Source: Gammaproteobacteria bacterium (lineage in GTDB: Bacteria > Pseudomonadota > Gammaproteobacteria > HK1). From it: a stretch of 34,517 nt of DNA. The translations under genes were made by a program, and so were the position numbers. The stretch covers positions 1 to 34,517 of the forward strand of contig JAJDUQ010000097.1 of assembly GCA_022826505.1 (NCBI GenBank), given 5' to 3'. Shown piece by piece: positions 8,721-18,604 of this stretch; within the stretch, counting starts at the first letter, position 1; each line of letters begins with the position of its first letter. The notes beneath the pieces were generated by a model. The model searched no databases and was not told where the DNA came from. It saw only the letters and a list, made by a program, of their open reading frames with translations.

Positions 8721-8947
8721 TTGCACCGCCTTCGGGTAGAGGCGCTCGGGCGGAGGTTCCCACCGGCCCGCGCCAGCCCGGCGACGGGCCGCGAGATTAG
8801 CGCGATGCACTTCCTCCCGCAATCCTCGACGCCAGGACCCACGAGCGTCACGGCGGGCGCCAGTCGGCAATCCTTCGCCACCGCGTGAACTGAACAGGGT
8901 CCGGGCGTGGGCCGCATACCGCGTCGTGGCGTGGTTCGAGTCGCGCG
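8721..8947. other. divergent intergenic region between rhodanese and envC
   Basis: About 230 bases (290 if envC starts at 9008) separate two divergent genes. In E. coli the divergent gene next to yibN is gpmI, followed by envC; no gpmI remnant can be read in any frame here. I see no strong promoter match. Confidence 0.45.
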
Positions 8948-10216
8948 ATGCCGTCTCCCACTTGTCAGGGTTTGACATCGAACCGATCCGCGCACGACGA
9001 TCACGATGTGGCCAACGATGCGGTGTGCGCGCGACGTGCGTCATTCTCCCGACTGGCGGGCGTGTGGATTCCTGTGTCGCTTCTTGCCTGCGGCTCCGGC
9101 GCCCTGGGAGAGTCCGACTTCGAGGTCCAGAGCGATCTGGAGCAGGTGGGTGCGCGGCTCGAGGCAGTCGCGCGGGAGCTTGCCGAGGCACGCGACGCGC
9201 ACGACACCCATACCGAGGCGCTGGCGCGAAACGAAATGCGGGCGGCCGAAGTTCGCCGCGAAATCGCCAGTGTCGACAAACGTCTGGCGTCGACGCGCCA
9301 GCGCATCGACGCCGCGCATCGCGCGAGCGCGCAGACTCGCGCGGAGCTCGTCGAGCGCCAGCACGATCTGGCCCGAGCCATACGGGCCTCGCACAGGTTT
9401 GCGCGGCGCGACCCGATTGCCAGACTTCTCGACCTCGAGTCGTTGCGCAGCATCGACCGCATGTTCGCCTACCACTCGGTCGTCGCACGCGCTCACGAGA
9501 AGAGGATTCGCGGTATCGCCGACATTGTCTCCAGGCTCGAGAGGCAGGAGGCGATCATCGCGGAGGAAGCGGCAGCCATCACCGCACTGCGCGACGAAAA
9601 GCAACGCCATCTGGGCGAACTCGAGGTGCGGCGCGCCGCGCGGGCCGACGCGATGAGCGCACTGGCCGAACATATCGAGGATCGCGAGAGTCGGATCGCC
9701 CGGCTTCGGATCGACAAGCAACGGCTCGTGGAGCTCATCGCCGCACTGCGTGCGTCCCTCACCGACGACGCCCTGCAAATCAAGGGCAACGAGACGTTCG
9801 GGGAGTTGCGAGGCAAGCTCCGGTGGCCGGTGAGCGGCCGCGTACTCGCCCGCTACGGATCCCGTCGCGGCGTGATGGACCTGACCTGGCAGGGAATGCT
9901 GATCGGGGCGCCGGCCGGAGACGCGGTGCATTCCATACATCGGGGTCGCGTCGCGTACGCCGGCTGGCTCCGGGGGTTCGGTCTGCTCCTCATCATCGAG
10001 CACGAGGACGGCTTCATGAGCCTTTACGGGCACAACGACACGTTGACCAGAGAGACCGGCGACTGGGTGGAATCCGGCGAGGTCATCGCGACCGTCGGTG
10101 ACAGCGGCGGAAATTCGCAATCGGCCCTGTACTTCGAAATCCGGCACGCCGGTCGCCCGGTCAATCCCCGGAGATGGTGCGTCGCTCCCCTCACCGCCGC
10201 GCTTGTAAGCCGTTAG
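8948..10216 (+). CDS. envC: EnvC-like murein hydrolase activator (degenerate LytM domain)
   Basis: Up to 422 residues. After a hydrophobic export segment (about residues 33-54) come long heptad-like coiled coils at about 58-270 (EAVARELAEARDAHDTHTEA and onward). A C-terminal LytM/M23 domain follows, with LRWPVSGRVLARYGSRRG, WQGMLIGAPAGDAV, SLYGHNDTL and ALYFEIRHAGRPVNP. The zinc ligands of active M23 peptidases are mostly not conserved, as in E. coli EnvC, which activates the amidases AmiA and AmiB at the septum in the periplasm. The true start is uncertain: in-frame GTG codons at 9008 and 9023 would give a more usual signal peptide, and none of the candidates has a clear ribosome site. It is followed 64 bases later by ctpA, the usual neighbour. 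Confidence 0.85.
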   Translation: MPSPTCQGLTSNRSAHDDHDVANDAVCARRASFSRLAGVWIPVSLLACGSGALGESDFEVQSDLEQVGARLEAVARELAEARDAHDTHTEALARNEMRAAEVRREIASVDKRLASTRQRIDAAHRASAQTRAELVERQHDLARAIRASHRFARRDPIARLLDLESLRSIDRMFAYHSVVARAHEKRIRGIADIVSRLERQEAIIAEEAAAITALRDEKQRHLGELEVRRAARADAMSALAEHIEDRESRIARLRIDKQRLVELIAALRASLTDDALQIKGNETFGELRGKLRWPVSGRVLARYGSRRGVMDLTWQGMLIGAPAGDAVHSIHRGRVAYAGWLRGFGLLLIIEHEDGFMSLYGHNDTLTRETGDWVESGEVIATVGDSGGNSQSALYFEIRHAGRPVNPRRWCVAPLTAALVSR

Positions 10217-10280
10217 CGGCGGCGAGTATTCTCGTGACGCGGTCGCATCCGAATTCATGGATGCGAATCGGAGAGACGGG

Positions 10281-11594
10281 ATGAAATCATTCGCACGATC
10301 GATTGGCTGGCTCTTCGCCGGCGGCGCCATCGGAATATTTCTGGCCGTCGGGCAGGGTGTGTTCGCGGAGCGCACCACGGAAGGCACGCTGCCGCTCGAG
10401 GATCTTCGGACGTTCACCGAGGTGTTCGCCAAGATCAAGAACGACTATGTCGAGCCGATTGAAGACACGGCGCTGCTCGAATACGCGATACGGGGGATGC
10501 TGTCGGGTCTCGATCCGCATTCGTCCTATCTCGTTCCCGACGACTACCAGGAGCTGCAGGCGGGCACGAGCGGCGAGTTCGGAGGTCTCGGAATCGAGGT
10601 CGGCATGGAAGACGGGTTCGTCAAGGTCATCGCGCCGATCGACGACACCCCCGCACAGCGCGCCGGCGTCGAGGCGGGAGACCTCGTCATTCGGCTCGAC
10701 GACACTCCGGTGAAGGGAATGTCGCTGGGCGATGCGGTGAAGGTCATGCGCGGAGAGCCGGGCACCGACATCGTCCTCACCATCGTGCGCGAAGGGGTGG
10801 ATCGCCCGATTCGAATCACCATCACGCGTGACGTCATCCGCGTCACGAGCGTGCGCAGCCGTGCGCTCGAGCCGGGGTACGGATACGTCAGGATCAGCCA
10901 ATTCCAGCTCCGAACCGGCGAAAGCCTGCGCGAGGCGGTCGACGAGCTCCGCGATGAAGCGGGCGACGATGGCCTCAAGGGTCTCGTTCTCGACCTGCGA
11001 AACAATCCCGGCGGCGTGCTGAACGCAGCCGTCTCCGTGTCCGACGCGTTCCTCGAAGAGGGAATCATCGTCTACACCGAAGGGCGCATGGACGACGCCA
11101 AGCTCACCTTCAGCGCCAAGGGTTCGGACATTCTCGACGGGACCCCTCTCGTCGTGCTCGTCAACGCGGGTTCGGCGTCGGCCTCCGAGATCGTCGCCGG
11201 CGCGCTGCAGGATCACGGGCGAGCCGTCATCATGGGAGAGAAGACCTTCGGGAAGGGGTCGGTCCAGACGATTCTTCCGCTCGGCAACGGATCGGCGTTG
11301 AAGCTCACCACTGCGCGCTACTACACGCCCTCCGGAACCTCGATTCAGGCGCGTGGCATCGTTCCCGACATTGCGCTCGATCGCGTACGGGTGTCTCAGC
11401 TCGACATCGGCCAGGGCGTCAAGGAGGCCGACCTCGCTCGCCACCTCGAGAGCGAGGGCGACGAGGACGACTTCAAGGCGGCCCGGCAGTCGCAACAGGA
11501 CGAGGTGGAAGTTCCGCTCGCACAGCGCGATTACGCACTCTTCGAAGCCCTCAACCTCCTCAAGGGTCTGAACATTCTCAACAGTCGTTCGTAG
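10281..11594 (+). CDS. ctpA: C-terminal processing protease, S41 family
   Basis: 437 residues. An N-terminal signal or anchor (residues 7-28) is followed by a tail-specific protease N-domain with DPHSSYLVPDDY. A PDZ domain at about 95-180 contains GEFGGLGIEVG and RAGVEAGDLVIRLD, and the S41 core runs to about 390. The catalytic pair is Ser300 in GSASASEI and Lys325 in FGKGSVQ, 25 residues apart as in E. coli Prc. It should cleave periplasmic proteins, commonly peptidoglycan hydrolases, which fits its place after envC. ATG at 10281 has GGAGAG a few bases upstream; the in-frame ATG at 10257 has no ribosome site. The C-terminal 60 residues are charged. Confidence 0.93.
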   Translation: MKSFARSIGWLFAGGAIGIFLAVGQGVFAERTTEGTLPLEDLRTFTEVFAKIKNDYVEPIEDTALLEYAIRGMLSGLDPHSSYLVPDDYQELQAGTSGEFGGLGIEVGMEDGFVKVIAPIDDTPAQRAGVEAGDLVIRLDDTPVKGMSLGDAVKVMRGEPGTDIVLTIVREGVDRPIRITITRDVIRVTSVRSRALEPGYGYVRISQFQLRTGESLREAVDELRDEAGDDGLKGLVLDLRNNPGGVLNAAVSVSDAFLEEGIIVYTEGRMDDAKLTFSAKGSDILDGTPLVVLVNAGSASASEIVAGALQDHGRAVIMGEKTFGKGSVQTILPLGNGSALKLTTARYYTPSGTSIQARGIVPDIALDRVRVSQLDIGQGVKEADLARHLESEGDEDDFKAARQSQQDEVEVPLAQRDYALFEALNLLKGLNILNSRS

Positions 11595-11611
11595 TCCCCG
11601 AACCGTATCGA

Positions 11612-11631
11612 GCCGAACCCTGCGGTTCGGC
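11612..11631. terminator. hairpin after ctpA (possible terminator)
   Basis: GCCGAACC (11612-11619) pairs perfectly with GGTTCGGC (11624-11631) around a 4-base loop. It starts 18 bases after the ctpA stop and lies between convergent ctpA and ubiB. No T tract follows, so intrinsic termination is uncertain. Confidence 0.45.
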
Positions 11632-11719
11632 AATCGAGAGCGACGTCACGGTTCCCGCGTCGGCGGCGACGGATGCATCCGCCCTCGAGTGGAACCGGAC
11701 AGGCCCCGGGTCCGGCCGG

Positions 11720-13396
11720 TCAGCGGTCACCGTCACCGTGCAGCCACGCCGCGAACGCGAGGCCGATCCCGGTCCCGCCGAGTATCCACGTCCACACCGG
11801 CGCGCCCCACCAGCTCGCACGCTGCTCGCCGCCGAGGGCGAGGATCACCGATCCGCTGATGAGCAGCGCCGCGCCAATCAACGCCAGCACGGTACGCCGA
11901 CTCGCCCGGTGAATCTCGGCGCGCAACCGAACGAACTCCTCGGAACGCATCCGGACCTCGATCTCCCCGGCGCGGGCCAGCTTCAACGTCTCGTACGCGA
12001 GTCCGGGGAGCGCAGGCAACGTCTCACCCCACCTCGGAGCCTGGCGTCCGATCTCGCGCAGCAACGCCCGCGTGCCGAGCTGCTCCCGCATCCAGCGATC
12101 GAGGAAGGGCTTTGCGGTCTCCCACAGGTCGAGGTCGGGGTAGAGCTGGCGGCCGAGACCCTCGATGTTCAGCAGGGTCTTCTGCAGCAACACGAGCTGC
12201 GGCTGCACCTCCATGTGAAAGCGCCGTGCGGTCTGGAACAACTGCACGAGCACCCGCCCGAACGAAATCTCCTTCAGCGGACGATCGAATATCGGTTCGC
12301 ACACGCTGCGGATTGCGGCTTCGAACTCGTCGATTCGAGTATCCGCCGGCACCCACTTCGATTCCACGTGCAGTTCCGCCACCCGGCGGTAGTCGCGGTT
12401 GAAGAACGCAAGGAAGTTCTCGGCGAGATAGCGCTGGTCCTGCTCCGACAGGCTGCCCATGATGCCGAAGTCCACCGCGATGTAGCTCGGACGATCGGGG
12501 TGAGTCCGATCGACGAAGATGTTTCCCGGGTGCATGTCGGCATGGAAGAAGTTGTGGCGCATCAATTGGGTGAAGAAAATCTCGACCCCACGCTCGGCAA
12601 GCGCCCGCAGGTCGACTCCGGCGTCGAGCAACGCGTCGATATCGCTGATGGGAATTCCCGAGACCCGCTCCATCACCATCACCCGGCGGCGCGTGAGCTC
12701 CCAGTGCATTTCCGGCACGTAGAGCAGATCGGAGCCGTCGAAATTCCTCCGAAGCTGGGACGCCGACGCGGCCTCGCGCAGCAGGTCGAGCTCGTCGAGG
12801 ATGGTCTTCTCGTACTCGGCCACGACCTCGCGCGGATGGAGTCGCCGGGCGTCCGGCCAGAATCGATGCGCGAGATCCGCGACGAGGTGCAGCAGGCTCA
12901 CGTCGCGCCGAATGACCCGTTCGATCCCCGGCCGCACCACCTTGACAACCACCTCCCGGCCGTCCCGGAGCCGGGCCGCGTGGACCTGGGCGATGGATGC
13001 CGACGCCAGCGGCTCGCGCAGAAATTCGCTGAACATGTCCTCCACCGGGCGCCCGAGCGCATCTCGCACGATCCGTGCGGCGGTTTCGCCCGGGAACGGC
13101 GGCACCCGGTCCTGGAGGTTCGCGAACTCGTCGGCGATATCTCCGGGCAGCAGGTCGCGGCGGGTCGACAGAATCTGGCCGAACTTGATGAAAATCGGAC
13201 CGAGGTCCTCCAGCGCGCGGCGCAGCCGCACCGCACGCGGCGGTTGAGACCGGCGAATCCAGTTCCAGGGAAGGAGATAGAGCAGGAACCGGATCGGTCG
13301 CAGCAGGTGCGTTCGCAGCACGATGTCGTCCAGGCCATGCCGCACGAGCACCATGTTGATGTGGGCGAGCCTGAGAATCTGACGCAGCGGAATCAC
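11720..13396 (-). CDS. ubiB: ubiquinone biosynthesis atypical kinase/ATPase UbiB
   Basis: 558 residues of the ABC1/ADCK/UbiB family. UbiB supports ubiquinone synthesis at the inner membrane, probably by ATPase activity on lipid intermediates. Diagnostic motifs: KxGQ block [16 protein letters not shown] near residues 70-85, [12 protein letters not shown] (ATP-binding Lys), [15 protein letters not shown] (catalytic Asp and Asn) and VDFGIMG (metal Asp). Two C-terminal hydrophobic helices lie at about 505-555. The GTG start at 13396 overlaps the ubiJ TGA (GTGA) with GGAG nine bases upstream; GTG at 13402 is an alternative. It is convergent with ctpA. Confidence 0.94.
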   Translation of the reverse strand: MIPLRQILRLAHINMVLVRHGLDDIVLRTHLLRPIRFLLYLLPWNWIRRSQPPRAVRLRRALEDLGPIFIKFGQILSTRRDLLPGDIADEFANLQDRVPPFPGETAARIVRDALGRPVEDMFSEFLREPLASASIAQVHAARLRDGREVVVKVVRPGIERVIRRDVSLLHLVADLAHRFWPDARRLHPREVVAEYEKTILDELDLLREAASASQLRRNFDGSDLLYVPEMHWELTRRRVMVMERVSGIPISDIDALLDAGVDLRALAERGVEIFFTQLMRHNFFHADMHPGNIFVDRTHPDRPSYIAVDFGIMGSLSEQDQRYLAENFLAFFNRDYRRVAELHVESKWVPADTRIDEFEAAIRSVCEPIFDRPLKEISFGRVLVQLFQTARRFHMEVQPQLVLLQKTLLNIEGLGRQLYPDLDLWETAKPFLDRWMREQLGTRALLREIGRQAPRWGETLPALPGLAYETLKLARAGEIEVRMRSEEFVRLRAEIHRASRRTVLALIGAALLISGSVILALGGEQRASWWGAPVWTWILGGTGIGLAFAAWLHGDGDR

Positions 13397-14007
13397 GCGC
13401 ACGGACTCCGCGGACGCTCCAGCCGCCTGATACGCGCCTCGAGACGTTCGACATCGTCGCGAAGATCGTCCACGTCTTGTGTGAACCGCTCGGCGTCGGT
13501 TCGGGACGGCGTCATGGCCGCTTCGTAGCGAATGGACTCCGAGACGTCCGCAAGCAGTGACGCCCCCGTCGCCCGCATCCAGCCGCCGAGTCCGCGGAGG
13601 CCTCGCATGAGTTCGTGTGCAGGGATGTCGCCGAAGCGCTGCGCCAGCCCCTCCTCGATATCGATGTCCATCCCGGACGCGATTTGCTGGAGTCGCGTCG
13701 CCAGCCCGATGTCGCCGTGCAGACGCACCTCGTCGTTCAGAATCAGCGACCCCCGGTCTTCGGCGAAAATGAACCGCAGCAGGGAAATCGGAGCACCGCC
13801 GATCGTGACGTCGGCCTCGACGGCCGCGTCCCGCGGCTCCACGTGGATACGCTGGCCGTCGATGCGCAGACGAAGCACTCCGGCGCCCCTGACGTCGAGA
13901 TCGACGACCTTGCCCGACAATCGGGCGACGGCGTCACGCGTTTCGGGATCGAGCTCGAGCACCCCTTCGAGCAATCGCCCGAGCAGGCCGAGCGGCGGTT
14001 CACCCAC
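13393..14007 (-). CDS. ubiJ: ubiquinone biosynthesis accessory factor UbiJ (SCP2-like)
   Basis: 204 residues (E. coli UbiJ 201). UbiJ carries a sterol-carrier-protein-2 fold that binds polyprenyl intermediates and helps assemble the Ubi complex. The match is by overall pattern: [19 protein letters not shown] at the N-terminus, [42 protein letters not shown], and a C-terminal coiled coil ([20 protein letters not shown]). The frame is open to 14175, but GTG at 14007 has GGAG five bases upstream and gives the family length. It overlaps ubiB by four bases and follows ubiE after a 198-base gap without a visible gene. Confidence 0.85.
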   Translation of the reverse strand: MGEPPLGLLGRLLEGVLELDPETRDAVARLSGKVVDLDVRGAGVLRLRIDGQRIHVEPRDAAVEADVTIGGAPISLLRFIFAEDRGSLILNDEVRLHGDIGLATRLQQIASGMDIDIEEGLAQRFGDIPAHELMRGLRGLGGWMRATGASLLADVSESIRYEAAMTPSRTDAERFTQDVDDLRDDVERLEARIRRLERPRSPCA

Positions 14008-14205
14008 AGTCGCTCCAGCGCTCTCGCCGACGCCGGCACTCCTCGAATTTCCGCGTTGGTCGGCACAGGCGGAGCCGCCCCCGCAATCGCGCCCTCCCCC
14101 GGTCACATCGCCGCTCCCGATGCCCCACGGACGCTTGCATGCCCGGAGACCGGCGCGAACACCGGACATGCGCAACGTGGCGGACGACGAACGGTGTTCG
14201 GCCGG

Positions 14206-14952
14206 TCACAGCCGGTATCCCCGGTGAACGGCGACGATGCCGCAGGTCAGATTGTGACATTCGCGGCGCTCGAAGCCGGCCTCACGCATGGTGGCGAGCA
14301 GCGTCGACTGATCGGGATGCCGGCGAATCGATTCCGCCAGATATCGATAACTGTCCGCGTCGCCGGCGACCACGCGGCCGAGGGCGGGTAGCACCGAGAA
14401 GGAATAGAGGTCATAGGCACGCTCCAGCGCGGGTACCGTCAGGTGCGAGAACTCCAGCACCAGCAGCATCCCGGCCGGGCGCAGCACGCGATACATCTCG
14501 CTCAGCGCGCGCTCCTGGCGCGTGACGTTGCGGAGCCCGAAGCCGATCATGACGCGGTCGAAAGTGCGATCGGGAAATGGCAGGCGTTCGGCATCGCATT
14601 GTGCGTAGCGAACGTTTCCCGCAATTGCGCGATCGATGAGGCGCGTCCGGCCGCGCTCGAGCATCGCGCGACTGACGTCGGCGAGCACCACGCTCCCGCG
14701 CGGACCCACCCTCGGCGCGAGGCGCGCGGTCAGGTCGCCGGTGCCGCCGGCGAGATCGAGCATTCGTGCCCCGGGTCGAACGCGGGCGACCTGGACGGCG
14801 AACTGCTTCCACGCGCGATGGAGACCGAACGACATCAAATCGTTCATGAGATCGTAACGCTCGGCGACGGACTCGAAGACCGCTCCCACCCGACTGCGCT
14901 TCTCCGCGGCCGGAACCTCTTCGTATCCGAAATGGGTGGTCTCTTCGCTCAT
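14206..14952 (-). CDS. ubiE: demethylmenaquinone/2-polyprenyl-6-methoxy-1,4-benzoquinol methyltransferase
   Basis: 248 residues (E. coli UbiE 251). It performs the SAM-dependent C-methylation in ubiquinone (and menaquinone) synthesis. The N-terminal signature HFGYEEVPAAEKRSRVG, then VFESVAERYDLMNDLMSFG, is specific for UbiE. The SAM-binding motif is MLDLAGGTGDLTARL; later blocks are FDRVMIGFGLRNVTR and LVLEFSHLTVP. ATG at 14952 has AAGGT upstream; the frame continues open to 15090 without family similarity. It lies between the DUF971 gene and ubiJ-ubiB. Confidence 0.96.
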   Translation of the reverse strand: MSEETTHFGYEEVPAAEKRSRVGAVFESVAERYDLMNDLMSFGLHRAWKQFAVQVARVRPGARMLDLAGGTGDLTARLAPRVGPRGSVVLADVSRAMLERGRTRLIDRAIAGNVRYAQCDAERLPFPDRTFDRVMIGFGLRNVTRQERALSEMYRVLRPAGMLLVLEFSHLTVPALERAYDLYSFSVLPALGRVVAGDADSYRYLAESIRRHPDQSTLLATMREAGFERRECHNLTCGIVAVHRGYRL

Positions 14953-15135
14953 GGCCGACCTTCCGGTACGAGCCCGGTACACGGCGACGTCGCGATGCGG
15001 TCGCGCTCGTGGGCTCTCCCGTGCGCCGGCAACCGACGTGGCCGTGGACGGGCGTTCGCGTGCGCATTCGGGAACGGGGTGCGACACCACCGGATCCGCG
15101 TCGGAAAGCCCGTTTCCTCCTCCGCGCCCACGTGT

Positions 15136-15513
15136 TCACGCATCCATTCGGCGACGGTGTCCGGCGGCCTGCAGGCGTTGCAGGTAGTCGTTCCACAACC
15201 GTTGCTGGTGTGTACCGAGCCAGTGCAGCTCTTCCCAGGAATACAGCCCGGTATCGTGTCCGTCGTCGAAACACAGGCGTACCGCGTAATTTCCCACCGG
15301 TTCGATGGAGTCGATGCCGACACGCTCCTTTCCCACCTGCAGGACCTCCTGGCCCGGTCCATGGCCTCGAACTTCCGCCGACGGCGAGTGCACCCGCAGG
15401 AACTCCGCCGTGTATGAGAACCGCTCTTCGCTGTCGAACGTGACGTGCAGGACGTGCGCCGCGGTGTCGTAGCGCAGCTCGGTCGGGGTAGGTGATGTTG
15501 CAGCCATGGTCAT
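15136..15513 (-). CDS. DUF971 / gamma-butyrobetaine hydroxylase-like N-terminal domain protein
   Basis: 125 residues. Single DUF971 domain: ELRYDTAAHVLHVTFDSEE, a middle segment with AEFLRVHSPSAEVRGHGPGQ, VGIDSIEPVGNYAVRLCF and DGHDTGLYSWEELHWLG. In eukaryotic gamma-butyrobetaine hydroxylases this fold is an N-terminal zinc-binding region; stand-alone bacterial copies have no established role. Its position between hslU and ubiE is recurrent in gammaproteobacteria. AGGAGG lies 4 bases before the ATG at 15513; ATG at 15507 is also possible. Confidence 0.85.
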   Translation of the reverse strand: MTMAATSPTPTELRYDTAAHVLHVTFDSEERFSYTAEFLRVHSPSAEVRGHGPGQEVLQVGKERVGIDSIEPVGNYAVRLCFDDGHDTGLYSWEELHWLGTHQQRLWNDYLQRLQAAGHRRRMDA

Positions 15514-15557
15514 GAAGCCTCCTGGCCGACCGGCCTGACTCGATACGCGTTGCCCGG

Positions 15558-16898
15558 TCAGAGAATGTACCGGGACAGGTCCTGATCCGAAGCCAGCTCG
15601 GCCAGATGCGCATCGACGTACTCGGCATCGATCTCCACGCCTCGTCCGGCCATGTCCGCACTCTCGAACGAGAGGGTCTCGAGCAGCCGCTCCAGTACCG
15701 TGTGCAGCCGACGCGCCCCGATGTTCTCCGTCGACTCGTTCACCTGCCAGGCAATCTCCGCAATCCGTCGCAGACCTCGCTCGGTGAACGAGAGCACGAC
15801 CTGTTCGGCACCGAGCAGCGCGGCGTACTGCTCGGTGAGCGAGCAGTCCGGTTCGGTGAGGATGCGCAGAAAATCGTCCACTCCCAGCGCGGCGAGCTCC
15901 ACCCGAATCGGGAACCGTCCCTGGAGTTCCGGAATGAGATCGGAGGGTTTCGCGGTATGAAACGCTCCGGATGCGATGAACAGGATGTGGTCGGTGCGCA
16001 CGCTGCCGTACTTGGTCGACACGGTGCTGCCCTCGACGAGCGGGAGCAGGTCGCGCTGGACACCCTCGCGGGAGACGTCGGCGCCAACGCGATCGCTGCG
16101 GCGGGAAACCTTGTCGATCTCGTCCAGAAACACGATTCCGTTCTGCTCGACGTCTTCCACCGCGCTCGACTTGAGATCCTCCTCGTTGATCAGCTTGCCG
16201 GCCTCCTCCTCGGTCATCAGCTTGAACGCATCGCGAATTCGGAGCCGGCGGGTGCGGGTCTTTCCTCCTCCGAGATTCTGGAACATGTTCTGGAGCTGGC
16301 TGGTCATCTCCTCCATCCCCGGCGGGGCCATGATCTCGACCCCGATGGCGGGCACGCTCAGCTCGACTTCGATCTCCCGTTCGTCGAGCTTGCCCTCACG
16401 CAGCATCTTGCGGAATTTCTGCCGGGTGGAGGCAGGCTCGTCGGGGCCGTCTCCGCCAACCGAGGCCACGCCGGCCCGCGCGGGTCGGAGCAGAATGTCC
16501 AGAATCCGTTCTTCCGCCGCGTCCTCTGCCCGGCGCCGGACCTTGTGCATCTCCCGCTCGCGGTTGAGCTTCACCGCCACGTCGGTCAGATCGCGCACGA
16601 TGGACTCGACATCGCGGCCCACGTACCCGACCTCGGTGAACTTGGTTGCCTCGACCTTGATGAAGGGCGCACCCGCGAGGCGGGCGAGCCGGCGGGCAAT
16701 TTCGGTCTTGCCGACGCCGGTCGGCCCAATCATCAGGATGTTCTTCGGCGTGATCTCGACCCGCATCTCCTCGCCGACCTGCATGCGGCGCCAGCGGTTT
16801 CGCAAGGCGATCGCCACCGCTCTCTTGGCGTCCGCCTGTCCCACGATGTGCTTGTCCAGCTCGTGGACGATCTCCCTCGGCGTCATTGGGGTCATCAT
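15558..16898 (-). CDS. hslU: ATP-dependent protease ATPase subunit HslU
   Basis: 446 residues (E. coli 443). This AAA+ unfoldase feeds substrates to the HslV peptidase. [21 protein letters not shown] is the family start; Walker A is GPTGVGKT at 58-65; the I-domain lies at about 110-230; Walker B is [12 protein letters not shown] near 250, with sensor motifs following. The C-terminal DLSRYIL matches the tail that docks into HslV. Two adjacent ATG codons open the gene; AGGA abuts the first, so translation may start at either. It lies 36 bases downstream of hslV. Confidence 0.97.
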   Translation of the reverse strand: MMTPMTPREIVHELDKHIVGQADAKRAVAIALRNRWRRMQVGEEMRVEITPKNILMIGPTGVGKTEIARRLARLAGAPFIKVEATKFTEVGYVGRDVESIVRDLTDVAVKLNREREMHKVRRRAEDAAEERILDILLRPARAGVASVGGDGPDEPASTRQKFRKMLREGKLDEREIEVELSVPAIGVEIMAPPGMEEMTSQLQNMFQNLGGGKTRTRRLRIRDAFKLMTEEEAGKLINEEDLKSSAVEDVEQNGIVFLDEIDKVSRRSDRVGADVSREGVQRDLLPLVEGSTVSTKYGSVRTDHILFIASGAFHTAKPSDLIPELQGRFPIRVELAALGVDDFLRILTEPDCSLTEQYAALLGAEQVVLSFTERGLRRIAEIAWQVNESTENIGARRLHTVLERLLETLSFESADMAGRGVEIDAEYVDAHLAELASDQDLSRYIL

Positions 16899-16934
16899 TC
16901 CTGCCCGTATGTTCTCGGAACATGCGGTCGGCGA

Positions 16935-17483
16935 TCAGACGGCGGCGCCACCGAGTTCCTCGATCGTGAGTTCGCGGTTCGTGTACACACAGATATCGGC
17001 CGCGATGTGGAGCCCACGCTCGACAATCTCGCGGGCTCCCAGCTTGGTGCAGTCGAGCAGCGCGCGCGCCGCCGCGAGTGCAAACGGTCCGCCGGAGCCG
17101 ATCGCCACCGCATCGTGCTCGGGGCTGATGACGTCGCCGGTACCGGAAATCATCAACGTCTCACTGTCATCGGCCACGATCAGCAGCGCCTCGAGCCGAC
17201 GCAGCAGCCGGTCCGTGCGCCAGTCCTTCGCAAGCTCCACCGCGGCTCGCGTCAGGTGGCCCGAATGCTGGTCGAGCTTTGCCTCGAACCGTTCGAACAG
17301 CGTGAAGGCGTCCGCGGTGCTGCCCGCGAACCCCGCCACCACCCGGTCCTTGTACAGACGCCGCACCTTGCGAGCGTTGCCCTTCACCACCGTCGCTCCC
17401 ATCGAGACCTGTCCGTCGCCGCCCACCACCACGTGGGCGCCGCGCCGAACGGCGAGAATGGTCGTACCGGAGAACGTGGTCAT
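16935..17483 (-). CDS. hslV: ATP-dependent protease proteolytic subunit HslV
   Basis: 182 residues. This is the N-terminal-nucleophile threonine peptidase of the HslUV (ClpYQ) complex. Met removal exposes Thr in [37 protein letters not shown] and [21 protein letters not shown] are typical, as is the C-terminal [11 protein letters not shown]. The start at 17483 is dictated by the need for an N-terminal Thr; upstream in-frame codons to 17561 are non-coding. It is transcribed after xerC (132-base gap) and before hslU. Confidence 0.96.
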   Translation of the reverse strand: MTTFSGTTILAVRRGAHVVVGGDGQVSMGATVVKGNARKVRRLYKDRVVAGFAGSTADAFTLFERFEAKLDQHSGHLTRAAVELAKDWRTDRLLRRLEALLIVADDSETLMISGTGDVISPEHDAVAIGSGGPFALAAARALLDCTKLGAREIVERGLHIAADICVYTNRELTIEELGGAAV

Positions 17484-17615
17484 GGCCGGACATGGGTTGG
17501 GCGGGCGGGCGATCTTACCGCAAGCATCCCGGCGTCGGAGGGTCGGCGCAGCGCTTCGCACCGCCGTGAAGCTCCCACGTTCTCGGTGGACGGGCCTGGC
17601 GACGAAACGATGGGA

Positions 17616-18578
17616 CTATTTCTTGCGTGCTCTCGGATGTGCCCGGTCGTAGACCGCGGCAAGATGCTGGAAGTCCAGGTGCGTATAGACCTGCGTCGTG
17701 CCGATGTCGGCGTGGCCGAGCAACTCCTGCACCGCGCGCAGATCGCCGCTCGACTCCAGCAGGTGCGTGGCGAACGAATGTCGGAGCATGTGCGGATGGA
17801 CGTGAACGCCGATCCCGCTTTCCATTGCGCGCTTCGCGAATCTGGCCTGCACCGAACGCGCCGAAATACGACGCCCGCGCCGACTCACGAACAGCGCGCT
17901 CTCATCCGCCACGGCCAGTTCCGCCCGCGCCGGAAGCCAGGACCGAACCGCTTCGCGCGCGTGACGTCCGACCGGTACGACCCTGACCTTTCGCCCCTTG
18001 CCCAGTACCCTGACGATACCGGCTTCGAGGTCGACGTCCGCAACCGCCAGTGCGCAAAGCTCCGCCAGGCGCAGTCCCGACGAATAGGTCAGCTCCAGCA
18101 TCGCGCGGTCGCGCAGGCTCAGCGGATCGTCGCCGTCGAGCTCGACGAGCACCCCTGCCCGATCGGTATCGAGCGCATTCGGCAGCCGCCTCGAGGCCTT
18201 GGGCGCACTCACGGCCCGGGCCGGATTGCCGCTCATCACTCCCTCGCGCACACAGAAGTCGAAAAACGTGCGCAGTGCAGAGAGTCCTCGCTGGATCGAG
18301 CGGCCACCCACCGAGTTCCGGTGCCGCCACGCAACGAAGCGCCGCACCAGGCCCGCGTCGATCATCGGCCAGTCTCGTCCCGGCATCGACTCCAGGTGCC
18401 GGACGAAGACGGCGAGATCCCTCCGGTACCCCTGAACGGTATGGGTCGACAATCCCCGCTCGTTCGCCAGGTGACGGCAGAAACGCTCGATCCACTTGCC
18501 GCAGTCCGCCGCCTGCCCGCCGTCGCACCCGGACGCATCGCCGACGGGACGCACGTCTTCGGATCCACGCGGCGACAT
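17616..18578 (-). CDS. xerC: tyrosine recombinase XerC
   Basis: About 320 residues. It resolves chromosome dimers at dif together with XerD. The N-terminal core-binding SAM-like domain (about 25-130) contains GLSTHTVQGYRRDLAVFVRHL. The catalytic domain has all expected residues: Arg170 in SSGLRLAEL, Lys194 in LGKGRKVRVVPVG, His263 and Arg266 in HMLRHSFATHLL, His289 in LLGHADI and the nucleophile Tyr298 in TTQVYTHLD. ATG at 18578 lies 26 bases after the dapF stop; the frame stays open to 18680 inside dapF, and GTG codons downstream are possible starts. The DUF484 gene that sits between dapF and xerC in many gammaproteobacteria is absent. Chromosomal context favours XerC over a phage integrase. 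Confidence 0.93.
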   Translation of the reverse strand: MSPRGSEDVRPVGDASGCDGGQAADCGKWIERFCRHLANERGLSTHTVQGYRRDLAVFVRHLESMPGRDWPMIDAGLVRRFVAWRHRNSVGGRSIQRGLSALRTFFDFCVREGVMSGNPARAVSAPKASRRLPNALDTDRAGVLVELDGDDPLSLRDRAMLELTYSSGLRLAELCALAVADVDLEAGIVRVLGKGRKVRVVPVGRHAREAVRSWLPARAELAVADESALFVSRRGRRISARSVQARFAKRAMESGIGVHVHPHMLRHSFATHLLESSGDLRAVQELLGHADIGTTQVYTHLDFQHLAAVYDRAHPRARKK

Positions 18579-18604
18579 CGGCCGCCCGGGACGGCGATCC
18601 CGGT

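Noticed and set aside
8295..9488. 397-codon reading of the rhodanese gene
   Set aside because: The upstream 250 codons overlap envC and are Arg/Pro/Ala-rich without similarity; a near-perfect ribosome site marks GTG at 8720.
17616..18578. Phage or island integrase
   Set aside because: The tyrosine recombinase is in the conserved dapF-xerC-hslVU context and has XerC-like length; no attachment sites or phage genes are near.
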